This document shows positions 44,145-50,325 of a stretch of DNA of 52,199 bases, one piece after another. Origin of the DNA: Treponema sp. (GTDB lineage Bacteria; Spirochaetota; Spirochaetia; Treponematales; Breznakiellaceae). Each line of letters opens with the position of its first letter. Position 1 is the stretch's first letter. Below the pieces are notes generated by a model. It saw only the letters and a program-made list of their open reading frames with translations. It did no database searches and had not been told where the DNA came from. The translations under genes were made by a program, and so were the position numbers. The stretch is from positions 7,950 through 60,148 of the forward strand of contig WQSF01000007.1 in the NCBI GenBank assembly GCA_009788065.1, read 5' to 3'.

Positions 44145-44709
44145 TATTTAAGTATCTCGCCGCTATCGGGCGTAATTTAAGCGACAGAGGAATACATATC
44201 GCAAGTTTAATTAAATCGCCTATGACGTAGGGTATAACACCGGCAATCAAAGCCGCGCCAAAAGACATTGAATTTAAAAACATTAAATAAACGGAGCCTG
44301 ATAATAATATAATCGCAAATCCTGCAATGGAAGCAATGCTTAAACGTATTACCAAAAAAGGTTTTACTTTTTTTTCTTCGATTCTTGGTATTCCGCATAT
44401 TAAACCTGAAACCAGCACCGCTAAAAAATAACCGATTACATATCCTCCAAGAGGAGTGTTAAAAACACCGATTCCCGGAACCACAAATACAGGCGCTCCA
44501 AGCACACCTGCCGCGATAAAAATTAAAAGAGAAGCGCCGCCGTAAAAGCCGCCAAGCGCTGTTCCCGCTAGTACGACAAAAAGATTCTTTAGCACCAACG
44601 GAACTCCGCCCGGCAGCGGAATAATAATAAAACCTGAAACCGCGATTAAAGCGGCAAAAACAGCCGCAAACACAAACCGATTCCTAATTGTTATTTTGGA
44701 CACACCCAT
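44137..44709 (-). CDS. bioY: Biotin-binding S component (BioY)
   Basis: The protein has 190 residues from the ATG at 44709 (MGVSKITIRNRFV). It has six hydrophobic helices and the BioY signatures PLPGGVPLVLKNLFVVLAG near 30-48, GGFYGGAS near 52-59, and the glycine-rich GGYVIGYFLA near 85-95. It binds biotin in the membrane and hands it to the ECF module. A longer start at 44754 lies upstream of the promoter itself, so it is rejected. TAAAAT ends ten bases before the ATG, leaving a leader of only three or four bases and no ribosome binding site. Confidence 0.9.
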   Translation of the reverse strand: MGVSKITIRNRFVFAAVFAALIAVSGFIIIPLPGGVPLVLKNLFVVLAGTALGGFYGGASLLIFIAAGVLGAPVFVVPGIGVFNTPLGGYVIGYFLAVLVSGLICGIPRIEEKKVKPFLVIRLSIASIAGFAIILLSGSVYLMFLNSMSFGAALIAGVIPYVIGDLIKLAICIPLSLKLRPIAARYLNND

Positions 44710-44738
44710 GTTAACCAACATTTTACAACGGTTAACGT
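44708..44738. promoter_or_regulatory. Candidate BirA box (biotin operator)
   Basis: ATGTTAACC (44708-44716) and GGTTAACGT (44730-44738) are an inverted repeat with a 13-base spacer: both arms contain GTTAACC. Known BirA boxes read TTGTAAACC or TTGTTAACC, 14-16 bases, then the inverse arm. The match is 7 of 9 bases in each arm, with a slightly short spacer. The site covers the -10 and start codon of bioY, and birA with a helix-turn-helix is in the same operon. Confidence 0.75.
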
Positions 44739-44748
44739 AATATGTCAA
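44720..44748 (-). promoter_or_regulatory. Promoter of the biotin operon
   Basis: On the minus strand TTGACA (44748-44743), exactly 17 bases and TAAAAT (44725-44720). These overlap the palindrome at 44708-44738, so a repressor bound there would block RNA polymerase. Confidence 0.75.
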
Positions 44749-44759
44749 CAACAAAAAAC

Positions 44760-44805
44760 GGTGTCAAAACGGTGTCAGTCACCAGTCATAATGGTGTCAG
44801 TCACC
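44760..44805. repeat. GGTGTCAGTCACC repeat array
   Basis: Two full direct copies of GGTGTCAGTCACC at 44771-44783 and 44793-44805, plus a partial GGTGTCA at 44760-44766. The same 13-base unit is at 20012-20024. It lies between the iorA stop and the bioY promoter. No transposase is close by. Confidence 0.8.
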
Positions 44806-44867
44806 AATGAAAATAGTCCAAAATATTAAAAAAAGGTGAAAAAAATAAAAAATTACACTTTAATAAT

Positions 44868-46487
44868 TTACTTTTTATTCTTGCGTATCGCTTCCAGACA
44901 TTCACGTTTAAAGACAACAACAGAAAGTCCTTTGTGTTCAATCTCGATTTTAAGTTTAGCCGCGTTATCTTCTACCAGATTGGGTCTGGCTTCAAGTTCA
45001 AGCAGACGCTCAGGTTTTACTCCGCAGCCGAGGATTAAACTTTTAAGTTTGTCAGAAGGTACAATCGTGGGCTGACAGCCTGTCATCGCGACGCTTGAGT
45101 TATCCAAAATGATAAGAGTCATCGGAACATCGGCTTCTACAGCGTCGATTAAAGGAGTGATACCGGAATGAATAAATGTCGAATCGCCGATAACGGCAAG
45201 CGAATATTTAAGACCAGCGTCAGACGCGCCTTTTGCCATACCGACACACGCGCCCATGCAGATAATAGTTTCGATTGCGGATAGAGGCGGCGTAGCGCCG
45301 AGAGAATAGCATCCTATATCAGAATTGATGCCGACATCGGGGTGTCCCGGTCTTGAGTCAAGAAAGGCGACCGCTTTATTAATTGTGTTGTAGCTGTCGG
45401 TGTGAGGGCATCCCTGACAGAGAACAGGGGGTCTAGGCGGCAATCTGTCTGCGTCTATTTTTGATTTAATTGTTTTTCTCGACGGAAGACCTAGAATTTT
45501 TCTTACGTTGTCAGGATCGAGTTCTCCAGCCCGGATAACAGGTTTTAATTCTGCGCCTGTAAGACCGAAAATTTTCTTTGCAATGAAGGGCTGTCCTTCT
45601 TCGATAATGATTATTTCTTCGGCTTCATCGCAGAGTTTGCGTATCTTTTTTTCAGGAAGCGGATAGGCTCCGATATGCAGATGCGAAGGGATACTCTTGC
45701 CCTGTTTCTTGCGTAATTCTATAAAATCATTCAGGTTTTCTTCATAGTAGTTGCCGCCCAAGCCGGATGTGATAATCGCAAGATCGCTTTTTGCGCTGTT
45801 CATTTTATTCGCCGGATGCTGATATGACCATTCAGCAAGAACGTTTTGCTTGTCTAAAAGCGCGTTGTAATTTTTTCTGGCGAAAGCCGGAAGAAGCATC
45901 CATGAATTTTTCTCCTGTGTTTTGGAGAGTTTGTTTTGGTTTTTTCCCTGCTTTGGAACTACCGCGGCTCTTGCGTGCGCGAGGCGCGTTACAAGCCGAA
46001 GAACTACAGGTACGTTGAAACGTTCGGAAACTTCAAACGCTTCGCGCGCCATGTCGTAAGCTTCCTGCTGGCTGCGCGGTTCAAGACACGGAACAAGCGC
46101 AAAGTCCGCGTAAAAACGTGAATCCTGCTCGTTCTGGGAGCTGTGCATACCGGGATCATCGGCTACTGCGATGACAAGACCGCCTTTAATTTTTAATAAA
46201 GCCGAATTAATAAATGGGTCTGCGGCGACGTTTAAGCCGACATGCTTCATCGTAACGATTGCGCGCCTTCCCGCGAAGGACACTCCCATAGCGGCTTCCA
46301 TCGCGGTTTTTTCGTTTGAACACCAGCGCGCGACAGGCGCTCCGTCAGTCTTTTTAAAATTATTAATCAGATACTGCAGAATTTCTGTGGACGGTGTCCC
46401 CGGATATCCGTAAGCGGCGCTTATTCCTCCGTGGAGCGCTCCGAGCGCGACAGCTTCATCTCCCAATAACGCAAGTCTTTCGCTCAT
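44868..46487 (-). CDS. iorA: Indolepyruvate ferredoxin oxidoreductase alpha subunit (IorA), lacking the ferredoxin domain
   Basis: The protein has 539 residues. The pyruvate-binding domain begins GYPGTPSTEI near 29-38, and the TPP-binding half has CQGCPHTDSYN near 355 and GDSTFIHSG...NSSVAMTG near 430-460. IorA converts aryl pyruvates from aromatic amino acids to aryl-acetyl-CoA with reduced ferredoxin. Normal IorA is about 600-650 residues, with a C-terminal segment holding eight Cys for two [4Fe-4S] clusters; here the sequence ends at RECLEAIRKNKK with no such Cys cluster. No iorB is beside it. It overlaps the efp stop by four bases (ATGA), so the two are co-transcribed. Confidence 0.9.
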   Translation of the reverse strand: MSERLALLGDEAVALGALHGGISAAYGYPGTPSTEILQYLINNFKKTDGAPVARWCSNEKTAMEAAMGVSFAGRRAIVTMKHVGLNVAADPFINSALLKIKGGLVIAVADDPGMHSSQNEQDSRFYADFALVPCLEPRSQQEAYDMAREAFEVSERFNVPVVLRLVTRLAHARAAVVPKQGKNQNKLSKTQEKNSWMLLPAFARKNYNALLDKQNVLAEWSYQHPANKMNSAKSDLAIITSGLGGNYYEENLNDFIELRKKQGKSIPSHLHIGAYPLPEKKIRKLCDEAEEIIIIEEGQPFIAKKIFGLTGAELKPVIRAGELDPDNVRKILGLPSRKTIKSKIDADRLPPRPPVLCQGCPHTDSYNTINKAVAFLDSRPGHPDVGINSDIGCYSLGATPPLSAIETIICMGACVGMAKGASDAGLKYSLAVIGDSTFIHSGITPLIDAVEADVPMTLIILDNSSVAMTGCQPTIVPSDKLKSLILGCGVKPERLLELEARPNLVEDNAAKLKIEIEHKGLSVVVFKRECLEAIRKNKK

Positions 46488-47047
46488 GAATTAACCCGCT
46501 CAAGATATTCGTTTGTTTCTGTATTAACAAGAATTCTTTCATCCTGTTTAATAAAAAGAGGCACTCGTACCGTTAAACCTGTTTCGGTTTTTATCGGTTT
46601 TGTCGCGCCTGTAGCGGTATCGCCTTTTATATAATTTTCGCTTTCGGCAACCGTAAAAACAACCTTGTAAGGAATTTGAATATCGATAACCTTTCCGTCG
46701 AAAATTGTAATCTGATAAGAGTTTCCTTCCTGGAGATACAGTTTTTTATCGGGATTTTCGTTTATACCAACTTCGTATTGATCAAAAGATTCGTTGTCCA
46801 TGAAGTGATAATTGTCTTGATCGCTGTATTGATACTGGCAGGCGCGAATATCGACCTGCGCGTCTTCAACTTCCTGCTGAGTGGGAATTGTAAGGCTTAA
46901 AACAGAGCCGTCTTTAATGCTCTTCATTTTTATGCGCGCGATAGCTGTCCCTTTGCCCGGAGTGTGAAATTCCCTTTCAACAACCAAATACGGCTGTCCC
47001 TTCTGTAATAAACAAGTTCCTTTTGTTATATCTCCGCATCGAATCAT
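46484..47047 (-). CDS. efp: Elongation factor P
   Basis: The protein has 187 residues, as usual, in three OB-type domains. The loop that reaches the peptidyl-transferase centre reads FHTPGKGTA, with K32 at the position modified by beta-lysyl or 5-aminopentanol groups in other bacteria. It helps ribosomes through polyproline stretches. The start has an AGAGGAATAAT leader, and its stop overlaps iorA. Why efp should be joined to iorA is not obvious; it may be only positional. Confidence 0.95.
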   Translation of the reverse strand: MIRCGDITKGTCLLQKGQPYLVVEREFHTPGKGTAIARIKMKSIKDGSVLSLTIPTQQEVEDAQVDIRACQYQYSDQDNYHFMDNESFDQYEVGINENPDKKLYLQEGNSYQITIFDGKVIDIQIPYKVVFTVAESENYIKGDTATGATKPIKTETGLTVRVPLFIKQDERILVNTETNEYLERVNS

Positions 47048-47137
47048 ATTATTCCTCTTAACTTCTTATTGATGATAAAATTGTACTAAAAATAGATGTT
47101 TTTGGGAAGGGGGAGCGGATAACGGTAAATTTTACTA

Positions 47138-47166
47138 TTGATCTATAGGTACAATGACCGCATAAT
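47138..47166 (+). promoter_or_regulatory. Promoter of first hemerythrin gene
   Basis: TTGATC (47138-47143), 17 bases and CATAAT (47161-47166), followed by a 30-base leader with a GAGGAGCG ribosome binding site at 47187-47194. Confidence 0.5.
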
Positions 47167-47196
47167 TAGACAATGAAATAAAAAAGAGGAGCGTTT

Positions 47197-47598
47197 ATGG
47201 CTTACTTATGGAATAAAACCCTTGAAACAGGCTACGATGAGATAGACGAACAGCACAAACAGTTATTTATCACATTGAACGATTTTATAGACGCATGCCG
47301 GCATAATCAGGGAGCGGAAAATACATTAAAGACAATCGAATTTCTGACAAAATATACGATTATGCATTTTACTACAGAAGAAGTGCTTATGAAAAACTGC
47401 AATTATCCTGAATATATTTATCACAAGCAGTGTCATGATACATTCAAAGAAACAGTAGGCGATTTTACAAAGCGCTTGGAAAGCGAAGGCCCGAACGAGG
47501 ACCTTATTGTTGCAATTACAACGACAATCGGCGAATGGCTGATAACCCATATAAGAGTTGACGATACAAAAATGGCTAAATTTGTTAAAAACAACTAA
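47197..47598 (+). CDS. Bacteriohemerythrin 1
   Basis: The protein has 133 residues, a four-helix hemerythrin. All seven di-iron ligands are in place: H20, H57, E61, H76, H80, H118 and D123. It should bind oxygen reversibly and act as a carrier, sensor or scavenger in an anaerobe. A GAGGAG ribosome binding site is well placed before the ATG. It is the first gene of a four-gene same-strand cassette with two zinc-ribbon lipoproteins and a second hemerythrin. Confidence 0.95.
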   Translation: MAYLWNKTLETGYDEIDEQHKQLFITLNDFIDACRHNQGAENTLKTIEFLTKYTIMHFTTEEVLMKNCNYPEYIYHKQCHDTFKETVGDFTKRLESEGPNEDLIVAITTTIGEWLITHIRVDDTKMAKFVKNN

Positions 47599-47630
47599 GT
47601 TTTGCAAGCGGCACATTGAAAATATAAAAA

Positions 47631-47659
47631 TTGTTTTTTCATCGGACAGGGTATATAAT
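47631..47659 (+). promoter_or_regulatory. Promoter of the zinc-ribbon lipoprotein pair
   Basis: TTGTTT (47631-47636), 17 bases and TATAAT (47654-47659). AGGAGG then lies before the ATG at 47678. It means the lipoprotein pair can be made independently of the first hemerythrin. Confidence 0.65.
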
Positions 47660-47677
47660 GTTATTTAGGAGGATATT

Positions 47678-47917
47678 ATGAATAATAAAAAAATTGCCGT
47701 TGCCATGAAAGCGGGTCTTGCTCTGTTTGTTATACTTGCAGGATTAATCATTTTCTCCTGCGCGAGAGAATCTGTAACCTACTGCCCGTTCTGCAGATCA
47801 ATGGGCGTAAAGGAGATTTCCGTATATAACACGACCACCGGTATAACGGAAATTCATTATGAATGTACAAATACCGATTGCGGTAAAACGTTCGGCGCGG
47901 GTAAAATTAATATATAA
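47678..47917 (+). CDS. Small zinc-ribbon lipoprotein 1
   Basis: The protein has only 79 residues. A hydrophobic signal (11-27) ends in IIFSC, so C28 should be lipidated. After it come C36-x2-C39 (YCPFC) and C63-x4-C68 (ECTNTDC), a four-Cys zinc-ribbon-like layout, and the ending GKTFGAGKINI. So nearly all of the mature protein is a metal or redox site tethered to a membrane. Twelve bases separate it from its paralogue. It has its own promoter and AGGAGG ribosome binding site. No family was recognised. Confidence 0.85.
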   Translation: MNNKKIAVAMKAGLALFVILAGLIIFSCARESVTYCPFCRSMGVKEISVYNTTTGITEIHYECTNTDCGKTFGAGKINI

Positions 47918-47929
47918 AGGAGTGGCAGA

Positions 47930-48124
47930 ATGAAAAAATTATTAATTATTTTATTAATTGCGGTTATCGTCTTTACTGTCGCAAGCTGTGAATGGGATTC
48001 CATTCATTATTGCCCATATTGTTCTTCCAGTAATATTACGCAAAATGACGACGGCACTTATAAATGCAACAGAGACAGTTGCGGCGTTACATTCGGCGCT
48101 AAACAACTGCCAAGCGCGAAGTAA
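47930..48124 (+). CDS. Small zinc-ribbon lipoprotein 2 (paralogue)
   Basis: The protein has only 64 residues. A signal ending TVASC gives C20 as lipidated residue; then C28-x2-C31 (YCPYC) and C46-x4-C51 (KCNRDSC). The order C-P-aromatic-C, a Cys pair about 15 residues later with the spacing x4, and the GVTFGAK ending match its neighbour, so the two arose by duplication. An AAAGGAG ribosome binding site precedes the ATG. A hemerythrin gene follows 65 bases later with its own promoter. Function unknown; metal or redox sensing in the periplasm is a guess. Confidence 0.85.
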   Translation: MKKLLIILLIAVIVFTVASCEWDSIHYCPYCSSSNITQNDDGTYKCNRDSCGVTFGAKQLPSAK

Positions 48125-48154
48125 AACAGGACTGTCCGTAATACATTAAATCAT

Positions 48155-48183
48155 TTGCAATATTTTAAGATTCATGGTACAAT
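48155..48183 (+). promoter_or_regulatory. Promoter of second hemerythrin gene, leaderless
   Basis: TTGCAA (48155-48160), 17 bases and TACAAT (48178-48183), with an extended TG. The -10 ends six bases before the ATG, so translation must begin without a leader. In contrast the first hemerythrin has a normal leader and ribosome binding site. Confidence 0.75.
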
Positions 48184-48189
48184 GGTCTC

Positions 48190-48657
48190 ATGAGTAATGA
48201 AATAATCAAGTGGGATAAAAAATATGCGACAGGTATAGATCTCATAGATGAGCAGCACAAGGAACTTATCGTTCTTACAAATAAACTTTACGCCGCCTGT
48301 TTTACCGCTGACGGCGAGCTGGAAACCAAGTTTAAAGACGCTATGAGTAAAATGGTCAAATATGTCCAATACCACTTTGACGCTGAATTAAAACTCCTTG
48401 CTGCTATTGATTATCCAAAATACGAAGAACATAAAAGGATGCATGTCTCGCTAATAAAAAAAATTCTGGATTCCGCAAAGAGCCACGACGAAGGCAAAAA
48501 GTTTGTCCCGAACAATTTTGTCCGCACTCTTGTAGATTGGGTTTTCGGACATATCGCTGTTTACGACAAACAATACAGCGCGTTTGCCGAAGGGCAGTTA
48601 AAGAACGGTAAATTGTCGATGGAAAAGTTAAAACAAATAGAAAAAGCTTCCGCTTAA
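48190..48657 (+). CDS. Bacteriohemerythrin 2
   Basis: The protein has 155 residues. All seven ligands of the di-iron site are present: H23, H62, E66, H81, H85, H121 and D126. It is longer than the first copy through an insert between helices three and four and an extra 20-residue tail. The two differ enough in sequence to be old duplicates or separate acquisitions. The extended -10 lies six bases before the ATG, so the mRNA is predicted to be leaderless. Confidence 0.95.
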   Translation: MSNEIIKWDKKYATGIDLIDEQHKELIVLTNKLYAACFTADGELETKFKDAMSKMVKYVQYHFDAELKLLAAIDYPKYEEHKRMHVSLIKKILDSAKSHDEGKKFVPNNFVRTLVDWVFGHIAVYDKQYSAFAEGQLKNGKLSMEKLKQIEKASA

Positions 48658-48675
48658 CGCGCGGCTTTAATGATC

Positions 48676-48704
48676 AAGACAAAAATACTGTATTTTGATA
48701 CATT
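48676..48704 (+). promoter_or_regulatory. Candidate leaderless promoter of the PAP2-like gene
   Basis: AAGACA (48676-48681), 17 bases and an extended -10 TGATACATT whose hexamer covers 48699-48704, ending five bases before the ATG at 48710. The -35 matches four of six bases. Confidence 0.45.
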
Positions 48705-48709
48705 GAATC

Positions 48710-49624
48710 ATGAATAAAAGTGACAGCGTTTACACCCAAAACTGGCTTTATGCGCTTTTTAATTCGATTCTTTTTCCCGCTCTGCGCCCGGCTTTTTTAA
48801 AAACAGTTCCAAGGATTATTTATAATTTCTTTCTTAGGCAGTATCATGCCGCTTTTTTTTCAGGCAGGATTCCTGTAACAAGCGTAGATCATAAGCTCGA
48901 TGAAAAAGTGCCGTTTGCGCCTGCATGGGTTACTATATACCTTGATTTTGTTCACTTCTGGATTCGTTTAATTACTTTCTTTCTTAAAAGATATAAAAGA
49001 AAAGCGCATATTCCTGTAAGAGATTTTATTTATTCGATGGGTGATTTATACGTTTTCGCGGCGGAAATATACAAGCGCAATATGTCCACAACAAAGAGGC
49101 CGTTCTACATCGCGCGTCCAAGGTTTTTTGTAATACATTTACTTGACCCGCATCTTATGTGCATTCCAAGCCTTCATGTTATGGTAGTTGTTCATACATA
49201 TCTGCAATTTTCAGAAATTGCAAAGAAAATAGGTGAATCGGATAAATTAAAAGATCAGGCGCTTGAATTAAAGCAGGGCGCTTTGGCGATATGTCAGGCG
49301 ATTCTGTTTGTAAAGCAGCACAGCGTAAACTGTATACCCGCGGCGCTTTACGCAATGACATGCTTTTGCTCTGAACTTTTTCCCTGCGAAGAGGCGGAAA
49401 AATTCACCAGTCTGCTTTTTTCTCCGGCACCGTGCGCGGTTAATGAAGAAATTAAAAAAATTAAAGTCCACCCTGCGGCAGCGCCCAGGACAAATATTAA
49501 CGCCGAAGATCAAGCGCGAATAAAGGATCATATACTGTCGCTTTATTACCGTTTTCTTGAAGAAAAAAAGACATCCCAAAACTGGTATGATCCGCTTATC
49601 AATTTTCTTAAAACATATTCATGA
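48710..49624 (+). CDS. PAP2-like membrane protein with degenerate third motif
   Basis: The protein has 304 residues and a few moderately hydrophobic helices. It has the PAP2 phosphatase motif C1 as K129-x6-R136-P137, and C2 as CIPSLH at 151-156, which resembles the PSLH form of inositol-phosphotransferase-type PAP2 proteins. The third motif should be SR-x5-H-x3-D; here H204 of KQHSVNC is present but the SR pair and the Asp (C208) are not. So the fold is likely and phosphatase activity is uncertain. It may act on lipid phosphates or head groups. The C-terminal 75 residues are soluble. The next gene overlaps by four bases (ATGA). Confidence 0.6.
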   Translation: MNKSDSVYTQNWLYALFNSILFPALRPAFLKTVPRIIYNFFLRQYHAAFFSGRIPVTSVDHKLDEKVPFAPAWVTIYLDFVHFWIRLITFFLKRYKRKAHIPVRDFIYSMGDLYVFAAEIYKRNMSTTKRPFYIARPRFFVIHLLDPHLMCIPSLHVMVVVHTYLQFSEIAKKIGESDKLKDQALELKQGALAICQAILFVKQHSVNCIPAALYAMTCFCSELFPCEEAEKFTSLLFSPAPCAVNEEIKKIKVHPAAAPRTNINAEDQARIKDHILSLYYRFLEEKKTSQNWYDPLINFLKTYS

Positions 49625-50325
49625 TTATGGAAAGAATACTTTACCAAAGTAATAATTGCGTTGTTATTAATAAATTAAAAGGCGAAGCCGTAGAAGGCGC
49701 TAAAAATGAGATTGTTGATTTACAAAAAGAGCTTAAGGCATTTTTAAAGGCTGATTTTGTCGAGGCGGTTAACAGGCTGGATGTCCCTGTAACAGGATGC
49801 GCTCTTTTCGCGTTGAACGGCACTGCTCTTGAATATCTAAACTCTGTTTTCGCGGGAAGGGGTGAAATTAAAACCGATAAACGTTATTGGGCAATCGTTG
49901 AAAAACCTTCTTTTAAAATTGCTGAAACATCCGAACTTACGCACTGGATAGAAATTAATTCGCGTAATAATAAATCATTCGCCCATGACAAAGAAAAGCA
50001 AAACTGTAAAAAATCATCCCTTCGTTACAGTGTAATAGGGGAGGGGACAAATTATTTGTTTTTGGAGATTGAACTGCTTTCGGGAAGGCATCATCAAATA
50101 CGGGCGCAACTGGCGGCTGTCGGATTGCATATAAAAGGAGATTTAAAATACGGATCAAAGCGGAGCGAAAAGAACGGCGGTATACGTCTGCACGCAAGAT
50201 CATTGTCGTTCCCGAATCCTGAAAACAAGGACGAATTTATTAATGTAACAGCAGATCCGCTTGTGATGGACAATCTCTGGCTTGATTTTATTCAAGCAGT
50301 CCCATCTTCAGCTTCTCGTAAATAA
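49621..50325 (+). CDS. RluA-family pseudouridine synthase
   Basis: The protein has 234 residues. The catalytic Asp lies in VNRLDVPVTG near 50-59 (usual form HRLD; here His becomes Asn), followed by YWAIVE, the LLSGRHHQIRAQLA region near 153-166 with the Arg/His pair, and the short LHARSLSFPNP segment near 198. It is shorter than RluA with no S4 domain. It converts a uridine in rRNA or tRNA to pseudouridine; the site cannot be told. It overlaps the PAP2-like stop by four bases, and its 3' end overlaps the convergent GH3 gene by 38 bases. Confidence 0.92.
   Translation: MIMERILYQSNNCVVINKLKGEAVEGAKNEIVDLQKELKAFLKADFVEAVNRLDVPVTGCALFALNGTALEYLNSVFAGRGEIKTDKRYWAIVEKPSFKIAETSELTHWIEINSRNNKSFAHDKEKQNCKKSSLRYSVIGEGTNYLFLEIELLSGRHHQIRAQLAAVGLHIKGDLKYGSKRSEKNGGIRLHARSLSFPNPENKDEFINVTADPLVMDNLWLDFIQAVPSSASRK

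Noticed and set aside
44710-44754. Longer BioY N-terminus from 44754
   Set aside because: This start lies upstream of the TTGACA-17-TAAAAT promoter, so it could not be in the transcript.
44755-44867. Insertion sequence at the GGTGTCAG array
   Set aside because: Only short direct copies are present, with no transposase frame and no terminal inverted repeats.
44868-44900. Frameshift explaining the short IorA
   Set aside because: The stop is in a clean coding frame, and no ferredoxin-like CxxCxxC coding was noticed in the other frames of the short stretch downstream of it.
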